Below, one piece after another: positions 1-7,555 of a stretch of DNA of 64,000 nucleotides; the stretch's first letter is position 1; each line of letters begins with the position of its first letter. This DNA comes from an uncultured Muribaculum sp. (GTDB taxonomy: Bacteria > Bacteroidota > Bacteroidia > Bacteroidales > Muribaculaceae). The translations under genes and the position numbers were made by a program. The stretch spans positions 1 through 64,000 of the forward strand of contig CAJTSJ010000004.1 of the NCBI GenBank assembly GCA_910578785.1, read 5' to 3'. The notes under the pieces were generated by a model that saw nothing but the letters and a program-made list of their open reading frames with translations, was not told where the DNA came from and searched no databases.

Positions 1-13
1 CGAAAAGCGAGTG

Positions 14-45
14 CAAAGGTAGAGACTTTTTCCGTTACCTCCAAA
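14..45 (-). promoter_or_regulatory. Bacteroidetes-type promoter pointing out of the window
   Basis: Read on the minus strand, TTTG (42-45) and TACCTTTG (14-21) are separated by 20 bases, an exact fit to the Bacteroidetes housekeeping sigma pattern TTTG-N19/21-TAnnTTTG. It would start transcription of a gene lying left of base 1, in the same direction as galE. The target gene is not visible. Confidence 0.6.
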
Positions 46-91
46 TATTTTCCGAGCTTTTTTCTCAAAAATTTTCGAGCAAAAAGCCGAA

Positions 92-1129
92 TTACATTAT
101 ATCGCGCTCACGCAGACGCTGTTGCCACTTCCAGGCAGAACGCATCGTATCTTCAATAGGAGTGTCGGCCACCCAACCCAATACCTCATTGGCATAAGTA
201 GGATCAGCCCAAACCTGCTCGATATCCCCAGCTCTGCGCTCAGCGATTCTGTAAGGCACTTTCACGCCGGTAGCCGATTCAAACGCATTGATAAGCTCCA
301 TAACAGACAGGCCATTTCCAGTTCCGAGGTTGAAAATCTCGATTTTTTCCTCCGACTTGTCGGTAAGCATGCGCTCTACAGCGAGGACATGAGCCTTAGC
401 CAAATCAACAACATCGATGTAGTCGCGGATGCAATATCCATCACGGGTATTATAGTCGTTGCCGAACACACTAAGTTCCTTACGAATGCCGATGGCAGTC
501 TGAGTGAGATAAGGAATAAGGTTTTGAGGAACGCCATTGGGCAATTCGCCAATCTCAGCCGACGGATGAGCACCCACAGGGTTGAAGTAGCGCAGGATAA
601 CGCTCTTGAACGGAGCTCCGGCATTAATTACATCAGTGATAATCTCTTCGGAAATCTGCTTGGTATTGCCATAAGGAGATGTGGCCTTCTTTATCGGAGA
701 CTGCTCGGTCACGGGATTTACATCCGGCTCGCCATAAACAGTGCAAGAAGAAGAGAACACTATGCCCTTAACGCCACGAACGGCCATCTGGTCCAACAGA
801 TTCATGAGAGTGTTAAGATTGTTGCGATAGTAAAGCACCGGCTTCTGCATAGATTCTCCGACAGCTTTACTTGCGGCAAAATTAATGATACCCTTTATAT
901 CGGGATATTTATCGAACAAAGCAGAAACGGCCTTCATATCCGTACAATCGGCTTCAACAAATTCAGGGCGAATACCAGTGATGCGTTCGATGCCGTCAAG
1001 AACATCACGCTTGGAATTTGACAGATTGTCGATGATAACTACCGAATAACCGGCCTTCTGAAGCTCTACCACGGTATGAGAACCGATGTAACCGGTTCCT
1101 CCGGTCACTAAAATCATCTCTTTTTTCAT
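92..1129 (-). CDS. galE: UDP-glucose 4-epimerase
   Basis: Interconverts UDP-glucose and UDP-galactose in the cytoplasm (Leloir pathway, supply of galactose for surface glycans). The 345-residue protein has the usual length. It opens with the NAD-binding Rossmann motif TGGTGYIG (residues 9-16) and carries the extended-SDR catalytic residues Ser126-Ser128, Tyr153 and Lys157 (SPYGNTK). It stands alone between two minus-strand promoters; its own promoter candidate lies at 1192-1221, giving a leader of roughly 55 bases. Met5 is an alternative start. Family assignment is secure; strict substrate preference (UDP-Glc versus UDP-GlcNAc) cannot be read from the sequence. Confidence 0.95.
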   Translation of the reverse strand: MKKEMILVTGGTGYIGSHTVVELQKAGYSVVIIDNLSNSKRDVLDGIERITGIRPEFVEADCTDMKAVSALFDKYPDIKGIINFAASKAVGESMQKPVLYYRNNLNTLMNLLDQMAVRGVKGIVFSSSCTVYGEPDVNPVTEQSPIKKATSPYGNTKQISEEIITDVINAGAPFKSVILRYFNPVGAHPSAEIGELPNGVPQNLIPYLTQTAIGIRKELSVFGNDYNTRDGYCIRDYIDVVDLAKAHVLAVERMLTDKSEEKIEIFNLGTGNGLSVMELINAFESATGVKVPYRIAERRAGDIEQVWADPTYANEVLGWVADTPIEDTMRSAWKWQQRLRERDIM

Positions 1130-1191
1130 AATTTGGTTACGATATGATTGAGTTAAAATTTAAGTCCATGTATGAAATATCTGGATATTTG

Positions 1192-1221
1192 CAAAATTAA
1201 GAAATAATATTTCAAATACAA
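1192..1221 (-). promoter_or_regulatory. galE promoter
   Basis: On the minus strand TTG (1219-1221), 19 bases, then TAATTTTG (1192-1199) fit the Bacteroidetes promoter. It faces galE and nothing else lies between. Confidence 0.55.
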
Positions 1222-1252
1222 TATATTTTTCAGCATTAAATAGCTATGCGCG

Positions 1253-3091
1253 TCATCTTTTCACCACCTTCATCCGGCATTCAGCGCAGTCAAACTCAAG
1301 GTCAAAATGCAACGCCCCCGAATTAATCGACAACGGCCCCTTAATCCGCCCTCCTCCCACGCATTTCAGGCAAGCGCCCAGTTCACGGCGAAGACAATAT
1401 CGAGTCGTCATAACAACACGAGAATCGGCATGCGGAGCCGATACCTCCAAAGCCGGCTCAATCTCCCCCACTCCGTGGGAACGGTAAAATTCGCCGGCAA
1501 GCGAATTGGCGACATTGTCGTGGTAAGAAAGCTTCGGCTCAAACGGCCAGTGCGCTTCCGACTTTTCCGCACGGCGAAGTTCACGCTTATAGCGAATGGC
1601 ATTATCGGCATCAAGCATCGCAAACGCCTTACGGCGAAGCATAGCCAAAGTAGACGCCGGGACAAAAACACCTCCACACGTATCCGTTACCTCACGGGCA
1701 TAATAACCCGTGCCACCAAGCTTTGACAGTAGCTGGCGGCGCGACTCCTCCTGCGGACTGCGTGCCGCATCGAGCGACAGTCCTCGCACCGCACACGTAA
1801 CCGCACAGCCTCTTTCGTCAGACAGGTCAACAGCAAGCCCTCCGTCGACAACCCGCAGATCGATATCTACCGCCACCGAGCGCGCCGCCGACTCCCGCGA
1901 AAGAGCATCTTCAAAAACCTTGTCGCTATTCCTATATAACACCGTGCCCGGGTCCAAAAGCACAGCAGAAGCAGGATACAAAACATCCCCGTCCAATCTA
2001 TTCAACCGAAATCCCGTAAACACGCCGTTCTTGTCAAAAAAAGCAAGACCGTCGCCATTTGACAGCTTGCAGTCCAGACGCGCCTGTATTTTACCATTCT
2101 TAACCGAACGTACCACCCCAACCTTTTCTCCTTGCGATTTAGGGGTATAAATCGACGCAATCGATTGCTTAAGTCCTGGCGAATCAAGGAAGTATTTTGT
2201 AAAGCCTCTGTTGAAGCTCTTCTCCAATACCGGCTCAAACCTTGTTTCAACTCTCCCGACAGAAGACCTGGCATATTTACCACATGACGACTCCACGACC
2301 GAGTCAAGCACATTATTATAATATGCCACAACATTTTTCACATACGACAGCCCCTTAAGCCTGCCCTCAATCTTAAATGAAGAAATTCCGGCGTCAAGCA
2401 TTTCGGCAATCATCCCAGAGCGGTTCATGTCGCGCAACGACAGCAGATGGCGTCCGCTCATCAAGCACTCGCCCGTCCCATCATACAGGTCGTAAGGCAG
2501 ACGGCATATCTGAGCACATTCGCCGCGGTTGGCGCTCCGTCCGGTCGAAAGCACACTTGCATGGCAGTCGCCACTATAGCTAACACACAGCGCTCCATGC
2601 ACAAACGCCTCAAGAGGCACATCCACAGAATTGCGCACGGTACGAATCTCATCGAGCGTAAACTCTCTGGGCAACACAAGCTGCGAGAAACCAACATCCT
2701 GCAAAAACCTGGCCTTCTCAGGAGTCCGTATGTCGCACTGGGTGCTTGCATGCAGAGCAATCGGAGGAATATCAAGACGCAAAATTCCCATGTCCTGAAC
2801 AATCAGCGCATCTACACCAGCCTTATAGAGCCTGCGAATTAGACGCTCGACCTCCCTCAACTCATTATTATATATAATAGTATTGACCGTCACATAGACC
2901 TTGGCAAGATAGCGGTGGGCAAAATCGGCCACCTTAGCAATGTCTTCAACTGAATTACACGCCGAAGCCCTCGCCCCGAATCCGGACGCGCCCATATACA
3001 CGGCATCGGCGCCATGCTTAACAGCCTCAATGGCCACTTCTGCATTTTTAGCCGGGGCAAGCAATTCGATAAAACGCGGTGATTGATTCAT
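1253..3091 (-). CDS. U32 family protein (RlhA/peptidase U32-like)
   Basis: A 612-residue protein with an N-terminal U32 TIM-barrel-like domain (from about residue 8, IELLAPAKN) and the U32 signature region around FVHGALCVSYSGDC, followed by a cysteine-containing GECAQICRLPYD segment, then a long C-terminal extension. U32 proteins were first called collagenases, but several bacterial members (RlhA, TrhP, UbiU/V) are iron-sulphur RNA or quinone hydroxylation factors. The length and the extra C-terminal part are closest in outline to RlhA, which hydroxylates 23S rRNA; this is inference, so no symbol is given. It is a single gene. A -7 element (3109-3116) lies just upstream and a stronger promoter plus hairpin lies further out (3166-3259). 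Confidence 0.85.
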   Translation of the reverse strand: MNQSPRFIELLAPAKNAEVAIEAVKHGADAVYMGASGFGARASACNSVEDIAKVADFAHRYLAKVYVTVNTIIYNNELREVERLIRRLYKAGVDALIVQDMGILRLDIPPIALHASTQCDIRTPEKARFLQDVGFSQLVLPREFTLDEIRTVRNSVDVPLEAFVHGALCVSYSGDCHASVLSTGRSANRGECAQICRLPYDLYDGTGECLMSGRHLLSLRDMNRSGMIAEMLDAGISSFKIEGRLKGLSYVKNVVAYYNNVLDSVVESSCGKYARSSVGRVETRFEPVLEKSFNRGFTKYFLDSPGLKQSIASIYTPKSQGEKVGVVRSVKNGKIQARLDCKLSNGDGLAFFDKNGVFTGFRLNRLDGDVLYPASAVLLDPGTVLYRNSDKVFEDALSRESAARSVAVDIDLRVVDGGLAVDLSDERGCAVTCAVRGLSLDAARSPQEESRRQLLSKLGGTGYYAREVTDTCGGVFVPASTLAMLRRKAFAMLDADNAIRYKRELRRAEKSEAHWPFEPKLSYHDNVANSLAGEFYRSHGVGEIEPALEVSAPHADSRVVMTTRYCLRRELGACLKCVGGGRIKGPLSINSGALHFDLEFDCAECRMKVVKR

Positions 3092-3108
3092 GAATATTTA
3101 TTTTGGCA

Positions 3109-3116
3109 CAAAGTTA
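3109..3116 (-). promoter_or_regulatory. possible -7 element before the U32 gene
   Basis: TAACTTTG on the minus strand matches TAnnTTTG and would give a leader of only about ten bases before the ATG at 3091. No TTTG sits at the usual 19-21 base distance, so it is weaker than the promoter at 3228-3259. Confidence 0.35.
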
Positions 3117-3158
3117 ACACTATTTTTACCACGATGGAGCCAAGTTCGCGTTAAGACA

Positions 3159-3196
3159 TAAAAAAATTACTCGTCATCACGACGAATAATCTTTTT
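3159..3196. terminator. bidirectional terminator-like hairpin between cysK and the U32 gene
   Basis: Arms 3166-3175 (ATTACTCGTC) and 3181-3190 (GACGAATAAT) pair with one mismatch around a five-base loop. On the minus strand the hairpin is followed by an A-run read as seven U; on the plus strand by CTTTTT (3191-3196). It may end cysK transcription or act as an attenuator before the U32 gene. Confidence 0.55.
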
Positions 3197-3227
3197 ACCT
3201 TAAATCTAATACCATGAAAAACTGATG

Positions 3228-3259
3228 CAAAGTTATACACTCGGTTCGAATCGTCCAAA
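3228..3259 (-). promoter_or_regulatory. strong Bacteroidetes-type promoter between cysK and the U32 gene
   Basis: On the minus strand TTTG (3256-3259), 20 bases, TAACTTTG (3228-3235). Transcription would start near 3222, some 30 bases before the hairpin at 3166-3190 and 130 bases before the U32 start. A seven-codon reading frame including its stop (MVLDLR, 3195-3215) lies in this leader; it may be chance. Confidence 0.55.
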
Positions 3260-3270
3260 TTTCACGGCAA

Positions 3271-3286
3271 AAAATACGCGTATTTT
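3271..3286. repeat. perfect palindrome downstream of cysK
   Basis: AAAATACGCGTATTTT is a perfect 16-base palindrome 60-80 bases past the cysK stop. It could be a weak terminator stem or a protein-binding site; there is no strong U-run. Confidence 0.4.
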
Positions 3287-3348
3287 AACACTATTTTAAG
3301 TTTAAATATGCTAACGCTTGTATACAATCATTTTTTAAGCCCCATCCG

Positions 3349-4284
3349 TCAATCGCGTTTAAACAAAGGGGTCGACAGGTAGCGTTCGCCAGTATCAGGA
3401 AGAAGCGCCACAATAGTCTTACCAGCATACTCGTCAAGACGGGCAAGCCTGATGGCCGCGCACACGGCCGCTCCAGATGAGATGCCCGCCAAAATACCCT
3501 CTTTGGCCACAAGCATCCTCGCACCTTCAAAAGCCTCTTCATCGCCCACAGCCATCACCTTGTCTACGACAGAAGAGTCGTAATTCGACGGTACAAACCC
3601 CGCGCCTATACCTTGTATCTTATGCGCCCCAGCCTTACCGCCACCAAGCACCGGCGAACCTGCCGGCTCTACAGCCACTATCTCAACATCGGGATTGCGG
3701 GCCTTCAATCCGCGGCCGGTTCCGGTCACGGTGCCTCCGGTACCGACTCCGGCCACAAACACATCGACCAACCCATCGGTATCATGCCAAATCTCCTCGG
3801 CAGTCGCAGCCATGTGCGCGGCCGGGTTAGACGGATTGTCAAATTGCCTCAATATCAACGAACCAGGAATCTGCGCGTTCAGTTCCTCTGCCTTGGCTAT
3901 CGCGCCCGACATTCCCTCCGCTCCGGGAGTAAGCACTATTTCAGCACCATATGCAGCCAACAACTGACGGCGTTCGACGCTCATTGTTTCGGGCATAGTC
4001 AATATGAGCCGATAGCCCCTTATGGCCGCTATCCATGCCAATCCGATTCCAGTATTTCCGCTAGTAGGCTCAATCATAGTCGCGCCAGGCTTCAAAAGAC
4101 CCGACTTTTCCGCGTCGGCAATCATAGACACCGCAGCGCGGTCCTTGACACTGCCGCCAGGGTTGAACGACTCAATTTTAGCCAACACGTTGGCCTTCAG
4201 GCCCAACTCCTCCTCTATGTTTGACAGTTCCACCAACGGAGTAGATCCGATCAACTCTATTAAGCTCTTGTAAACATTCGACAT
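3349..4284 (-). CDS. cysK: cysteine synthase A (O-acetylserine sulfhydrylase)
   Basis: PLP enzyme that makes cysteine from O-acetylserine and sulfide in the cytoplasm. The 311-residue protein starting at 4284 shows the PLP lysine in NPGGSVKDRA (Lys47), the substrate loop TSGNTGIGLA and the glycine-rich phosphate loop GVGTGGTVTGTGRG. An in-frame ATG at 4356 would add 24 residues with no family counterpart, so the start MSNVYKSL is preferred. It is transcribed away from the PerR-type gene, sharing the 155-base divergent region; a -7-like TATCTTTG is at 4314-4321. No cysE is adjacent. Confident family call; the A versus B isozyme distinction is not certain. Confidence 0.93.
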   Translation of the reverse strand: MSNVYKSLIELIGSTPLVELSNIEEELGLKANVLAKIESFNPGGSVKDRAAVSMIADAEKSGLLKPGATMIEPTSGNTGIGLAWIAAIRGYRLILTMPETMSVERRQLLAAYGAEIVLTPGAEGMSGAIAKAEELNAQIPGSLILRQFDNPSNPAAHMAATAEEIWHDTDGLVDVFVAGVGTGGTVTGTGRGLKARNPDVEIVAVEPAGSPVLGGGKAGAHKIQGIGAGFVPSNYDSSVVDKVMAVGDEEAFEGARMLVAKEGILAGISSGAAVCAAIRLARLDEYAGKTIVALLPDTGERYLSTPLFKRD

Positions 4285-4313
4285 AACTATCTTAATTAAT
4301 TTATCATTATCTG

Positions 4314-4321
4314 CAAAGATA
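4314..4321 (-). promoter_or_regulatory. possible cysK -7 element
   Basis: TATCTTTG on the minus strand fits TAnnTTTG, about 30 bases before the chosen cysK start. No clear TTTG at the expected distance. Confidence 0.35.
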
Positions 4322-4372
4322 ACAATATCGGGAAACCGACATTTCCCAAGAAGCAATTTTTAACACAATAAA

Positions 4373-4404
4373 TTTGCACGCCTAAACTAAAAGGATTAAT
4401 TTTG
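4373..4404 (+). promoter_or_regulatory. promoter of the PerR/Fur-type gene
   Basis: TTTG (4373-4376), 20 bases, TAATTTTG (4397-4404): a full match to the Bacteroidetes promoter. The -7 element is overlapped by the palindrome at 4400-4418, so a bound repressor would block it. A second TAAATTTG at 4369-4376 overlaps the -33 element. Confidence 0.7.
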
Positions 4405-4418
4405 TAATCATTACAAAA
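4400..4418. promoter_or_regulatory. PerR/Fur-type operator palindrome
   Basis: TTTTGTAATCATTACAAAA is a perfect 9-1-9 inverted repeat. Its core, TTGTAAT-C-ATTACAA, has the 7-1-7 form of PerR/Fur boxes (Bacillus PerR box: TTATAATnATTATAA). It covers the -7 element of the adjoining Fur-family gene, implying autoregulation. The match is seen directly; binding is inferred. Confidence 0.7.
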
Positions 4419-4439
4419 CAACAATCAATTTAAACCCGG

Positions 4440-4865
4440 ATGGAAATAAAAACCACCAGACATATAAGCGAGATGATGGCAAGCCGAGGCGTAAGACCTT
4501 CGGCACAACGTATAGCCATACTCCGCTACCTGATGGACCATCCGGTACACCCAACGGCCGAGGAGATTCACAAGAGCCTGATCCACGAGATGCCCACACT
4601 GTCGCTGACAACTGTATACAACACCCTTAAGCTCATGGCATCGCACAATGTGGTAGACATCTTATGCATCGACCCCCGCAACGCGCACTTCGACTATCCG
4701 ACACATCCCCATGCGCACATGTGGTGCAGGGAATGCGGCAGAATTTTCGACGCTCCGCTCACTGCCGACATCGATATACCGCATGTCCACAGCGGATTTC
4801 GGGTTGAAGGAATCGACCTGTACTACAAGGGCACATGCGAAAAATGCTCGACCAAAACAAGCTGA
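4440..4865 (+). CDS. Fur-family transcriptional repressor, PerR-like
   Basis: A 141-residue metal-dependent repressor. The N-terminal winged helix contains TAEEIHKSL and the recognition stretch SLTTVYNTLKL; the C-terminal metal domain has a histidine-rich THPHAHMWC segment and two CxxC pairs (CREC, CEKC) expected to bind structural zinc. The gene lies directly upstream of a peroxide-reducing rubrerythrin (50-base gap) and has a perfect PerR-like palindrome over its own promoter, so a peroxide sensor role fits better than iron-uptake control. Fur or Zur identity cannot be excluded from sequence alone. Confidence 0.85.
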   Translation: MEIKTTRHISEMMASRGVRPSAQRIAILRYLMDHPVHPTAEEIHKSLIHEMPTLSLTTVYNTLKLMASHNVVDILCIDPRNAHFDYPTHPHAHMWCRECGRIFDAPLTADIDIPHVHSGFRVEGIDLYYKGTCEKCSTKTS

Positions 4866-4915
4866 AACTTAAGTTATTATATTCGTATTAATTATCACAA
4901 AAAAAACAAACAATT

Positions 4916-5467
4916 ATGGCAAAGAAATTTATCTGCACCGTTTGTGGCTATGTTCACGAAGGTGATTCAGCTCCCGAAAAGTGCCCCGCATGCGGCGTAC
5001 CTGCAAGCAAGTTCAAAGAACTCGTAGAAGACGAAGCTCTTCAGTTCGTCACCGTACACGAAATCGGCGTTGCCAAGGACACTGACGACGAAATGAAGAA
5101 AGACCTCAATGCACACTTCATGGGCGAATGCACCGAAGTCGGCATGTACCTCGCTATGGCACGTCAGGCTGACCGCGAAGGATATCCCGAAGTTGCAGAG
5201 GCATTTAAGCGCTATGCTTGGGAAGAAGCAGAACACGCTTCAAAGTTCGCAGAACTCCTCGGCGAAGTAGTATGGGACACCAAGACCAATCTTGAAAAGC
5301 GTATGGCCGCTGAAGCCGGCGCAAATGCCGACAAAATGCGTATCGCACGCCGCGCCAAGGAACTTAACCTTGACGCCATCCACGACACCGTACACGAAAT
5401 GGCCAAGGACGAAGCTCGTCACGGACAGGGCTTTGAAGGTCTCTACAAGCGCTTCTTCAAGAAATAA
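4916..5467 (+). CDS. reverse rubrerythrin (NADH peroxidase type)
   Basis: A cytoplasmic non-haem iron peroxidase that reduces hydrogen peroxide in anaerobes. The order of domains is reversed relative to classical rubrerythrin: a rubredoxin-like Cys4 iron site comes first (CTVCG at residue 7 and CPACG at 23), then a ferritin-like four-helix diiron domain with E-rich helices (GECTEVGMYL, EEAEH) and the second EARHG motif near the C-terminus. Length 183 residues suits this subfamily. It follows the PerR-like gene by 50 bases and ends at a strong terminator (5502-5546), so the two likely form a peroxide-response unit. Confidence 0.92.
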   Translation: MAKKFICTVCGYVHEGDSAPEKCPACGVPASKFKELVEDEALQFVTVHEIGVAKDTDDEMKKDLNAHFMGECTEVGMYLAMARQADREGYPEVAEAFKRYAWEEAEHASKFAELLGEVVWDTKTNLEKRMAAEAGANADKMRIARRAKELNLDAIHDTVHEMAKDEARHGQGFEGLYKRFFKK

Positions 5468-5501
5468 CAATCCCTTCACAGGATTTTAACTACCCTGCTC
5501 A

Positions 5502-5546
5502 CCGGCTGTGTGCTCCGACAAGCGGAGCGCACAGCCGGATTTTTTT
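5502..5546 (+). terminator. rho-independent terminator after rubrerythrin
   Basis: A 16-base stem, CCGGCTGTGTGCTCCG (5502-5517) against CGGAGCGCACAGCCGG (5523-5538) with one G-U pair, five-base loop, followed by a run of T. Confidence 0.9.
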
Positions 5547-5587
5547 GCCCACATGCGCCCATAAGGCAAACAAATTGAACGAATTTA

Positions 5588-5619
5588 TTTGGTTTAACAA
5601 TCCCAAATTCGTACCTTTG
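5588..5619 (+). promoter_or_regulatory. promoter of the methylmalonyl-CoA mutase operon
   Basis: TTTG (5588-5591), 20 bases, TACCTTTG (5612-5619): exact Bacteroidetes pattern, leaving a leader of about 70 bases before mutA. Confidence 0.7.
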
Positions 5620-5696
5620 TCCAATACTAACAGGAATTTGCATAATTCACAAAATAATCGAAAAACAATTTTCTAAAACTATTTAATACCAAGATC

Positions 5697-7547
5697 ATGG
5701 CAGAAAAGAAAGAAAAATTGTTCGACATGTTTCCTGAGTGCTCCTACCAAGAGTGGAGAGCCAAAGTCGAAGCTGACTTGAAAGGCGCCGACTTCAACAA
5801 GAAATTAGTATGGCGAACAAATGAAGGCTTCAATGTCGAGCCGGTTTACCGTGCAGAAAACATAGTCGACCTGAAAACCACCGATTCTCTTCCCGGAGAA
5901 TTTCCTTACCTTCGCGGCACCCGCACCGACAACGACTGGCTCGTTCGCCAGGAAGTGCTTGCCGACACAGTGCAGGAAGCCAACGCCGTTGCCAAGGACA
6001 TCATCACCAAGGGTGTGACTTCGCTCGGATTCAAAGTCGAAATCAACAGCGAAGACGACGTCAAAGCGCTTTTGGACGGCATCGACCTTACAAAGTACGA
6101 GATTAACTTCACCACATGTCCGCGCAAGGCCAACGCCCTCGCAAAGGCAGTAGTCGACTATCTCCGCAACACCAACAATCTGGAAAACTTCCGCGGTTCA
6201 ATAAACTTCAACCCGATGCGCCGTGCGTTGAAGCACGGTTCGGCATTCCCCGCCGACATCAAGGCTATGGCCCTGGAACTTCTCGAGACCGTAAAGATCG
6301 TTCCCAACATGCAGGTATTTGCAGTAGACTCGTTCATGCTCTGCAATGCCGGCGCCTACATATACCAAGAACTCGGCTATGCCTTGTCATGGGGTGCTGA
6401 ATGGATGACCATGCTGACCGAAGCAGGCGTAAAGGCAGACGAAGCCGCCCGACGCATCAAGTTCAACATGGGCGTATCGTCAAATTACTTCATGGAAATC
6501 GCCAAATTCCGCGCCGCACGCATGCTTTGGGCTCAAATCGTAGAACAGTACAAGCCCGAATCAAAGCAGTCAGGCAAGATGATGTGCCATGCAGTGACTT
6601 CACGCTACAACCAGACCATCTACGACGCACACGTCAACCTGCTCCGTTCGCAGACCGAATCGATGTCGGCCGCGCTCGCAGGCGTAGACTCAATCACCAC
6701 AACTCCGTTTGACGTTCCTTACAAGACTCCGGACGCGTTCTCAGAACGTATCGCCCGCAACCAGCAGTTCCTGCTTAAGGAAGAGAGCCATCTCGACAAG
6801 GTAGTAGACCCCGCCGGCGGTTCTTACTACGTTGAGACACTCACAGTATCGCTCGCCAACGAAGCATGGAAGCTTTTCCTCGATATCGAAGAAAAGGGAG
6901 GATTCCTCGCCTGCATCAACGACAACACCGTACAGAAAGCAGTCAACGAAACTTCGGCAAAACGCCACACCGACGTAGCCCGCCGCAAAGAAATACTCCT
7001 CGGCACCAACCAGTACCCGAACATCAACGAGACAGCCGCCCAGAAGATTGAAAACACTTCCTGCGGATGCGGATGCAACCACGAGAAGCCAGAAGAAGAA
7101 GGCGAAGGCCTGTCAATGAAGCGCGCGGCCAGCGACTTCGAAGCTCTGCGTCTTGCCACAGAGGCCGCATCCAACCGTCCCAAGGTGTTCATGCTCACCA
7201 TCGGCAATCTTGCCATGCGTCTGGCACGTGCACAGTTCTCAACCAACTTCTTTGGATGCGCCGGCTATGAAATCATCGACAACCTCGGATTCAAGACCGT
7301 ACAGGAAGGAGTCGACGCGGCACTCGCAAAGAACGCAGACGTGATCGTGCTCTGCTCAAGCGACGACGAATACGCCGAACTTGCTCCCGAGGCATTCAAG
7401 TATCTCGACGGACGCGCAATGTTCGTTGTGGCAGGAGCACCCGCCTGCATGGACGACCTCAAGGCCGCCGGTATCAACGACTTCATCCACGTACGCGTCA
7501 ATGTGCTTGAGACTCTGCAAGCATTCAATGCCAAACTTCTTAAATAA
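5697..7547 (+). CDS. mutA: methylmalonyl-CoA mutase small subunit
   Basis: Non-catalytic subunit of the heterodimeric adenosylcobalamin enzyme that interconverts succinyl-CoA and methylmalonyl-CoA, the committed rearrangement in succinate-to-propionate fermentation. At 616 residues it has the mutase barrel (about 20-450) and a degenerate B12-type domain (about 485-616) that lacks the DxHxxG cobalamin motif, as expected for the small subunit. A cysteine-rich CGCGCNH sequence at residues 456-462 sits in the linker between the two. Eight bases separate it from mutB, so the two are co-translated from one message. Confidence 0.95.
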   Translation: MAEKKEKLFDMFPECSYQEWRAKVEADLKGADFNKKLVWRTNEGFNVEPVYRAENIVDLKTTDSLPGEFPYLRGTRTDNDWLVRQEVLADTVQEANAVAKDIITKGVTSLGFKVEINSEDDVKALLDGIDLTKYEINFTTCPRKANALAKAVVDYLRNTNNLENFRGSINFNPMRRALKHGSAFPADIKAMALELLETVKIVPNMQVFAVDSFMLCNAGAYIYQELGYALSWGAEWMTMLTEAGVKADEAARRIKFNMGVSSNYFMEIAKFRAARMLWAQIVEQYKPESKQSGKMMCHAVTSRYNQTIYDAHVNLLRSQTESMSAALAGVDSITTTPFDVPYKTPDAFSERIARNQQFLLKEESHLDKVVDPAGGSYYVETLTVSLANEAWKLFLDIEEKGGFLACINDNTVQKAVNETSAKRHTDVARRKEILLGTNQYPNINETAAQKIENTSCGCGCNHEKPEEEGEGLSMKRAASDFEALRLATEAASNRPKVFMLTIGNLAMRLARAQFSTNFFGCAGYEIIDNLGFKTVQEGVDAALAKNADVIVLCSSDDEYAELAPEAFKYLDGRAMFVVAGAPACMDDLKAAGINDFIHVRVNVLETLQAFNAKLLK

Positions 7548-7555
7548 TCATCACA

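Noticed and set aside
122..1021. 299-codon plus-strand frame opposite galE
   Set aside because: Shadow of galE; composition and sequence are not protein-like.
3240..3256. tRNA T-loop-like GGTTCGAATC
   Set aside because: Flanking bases do not pair as a T-arm and no anticodon or acceptor stem is present.
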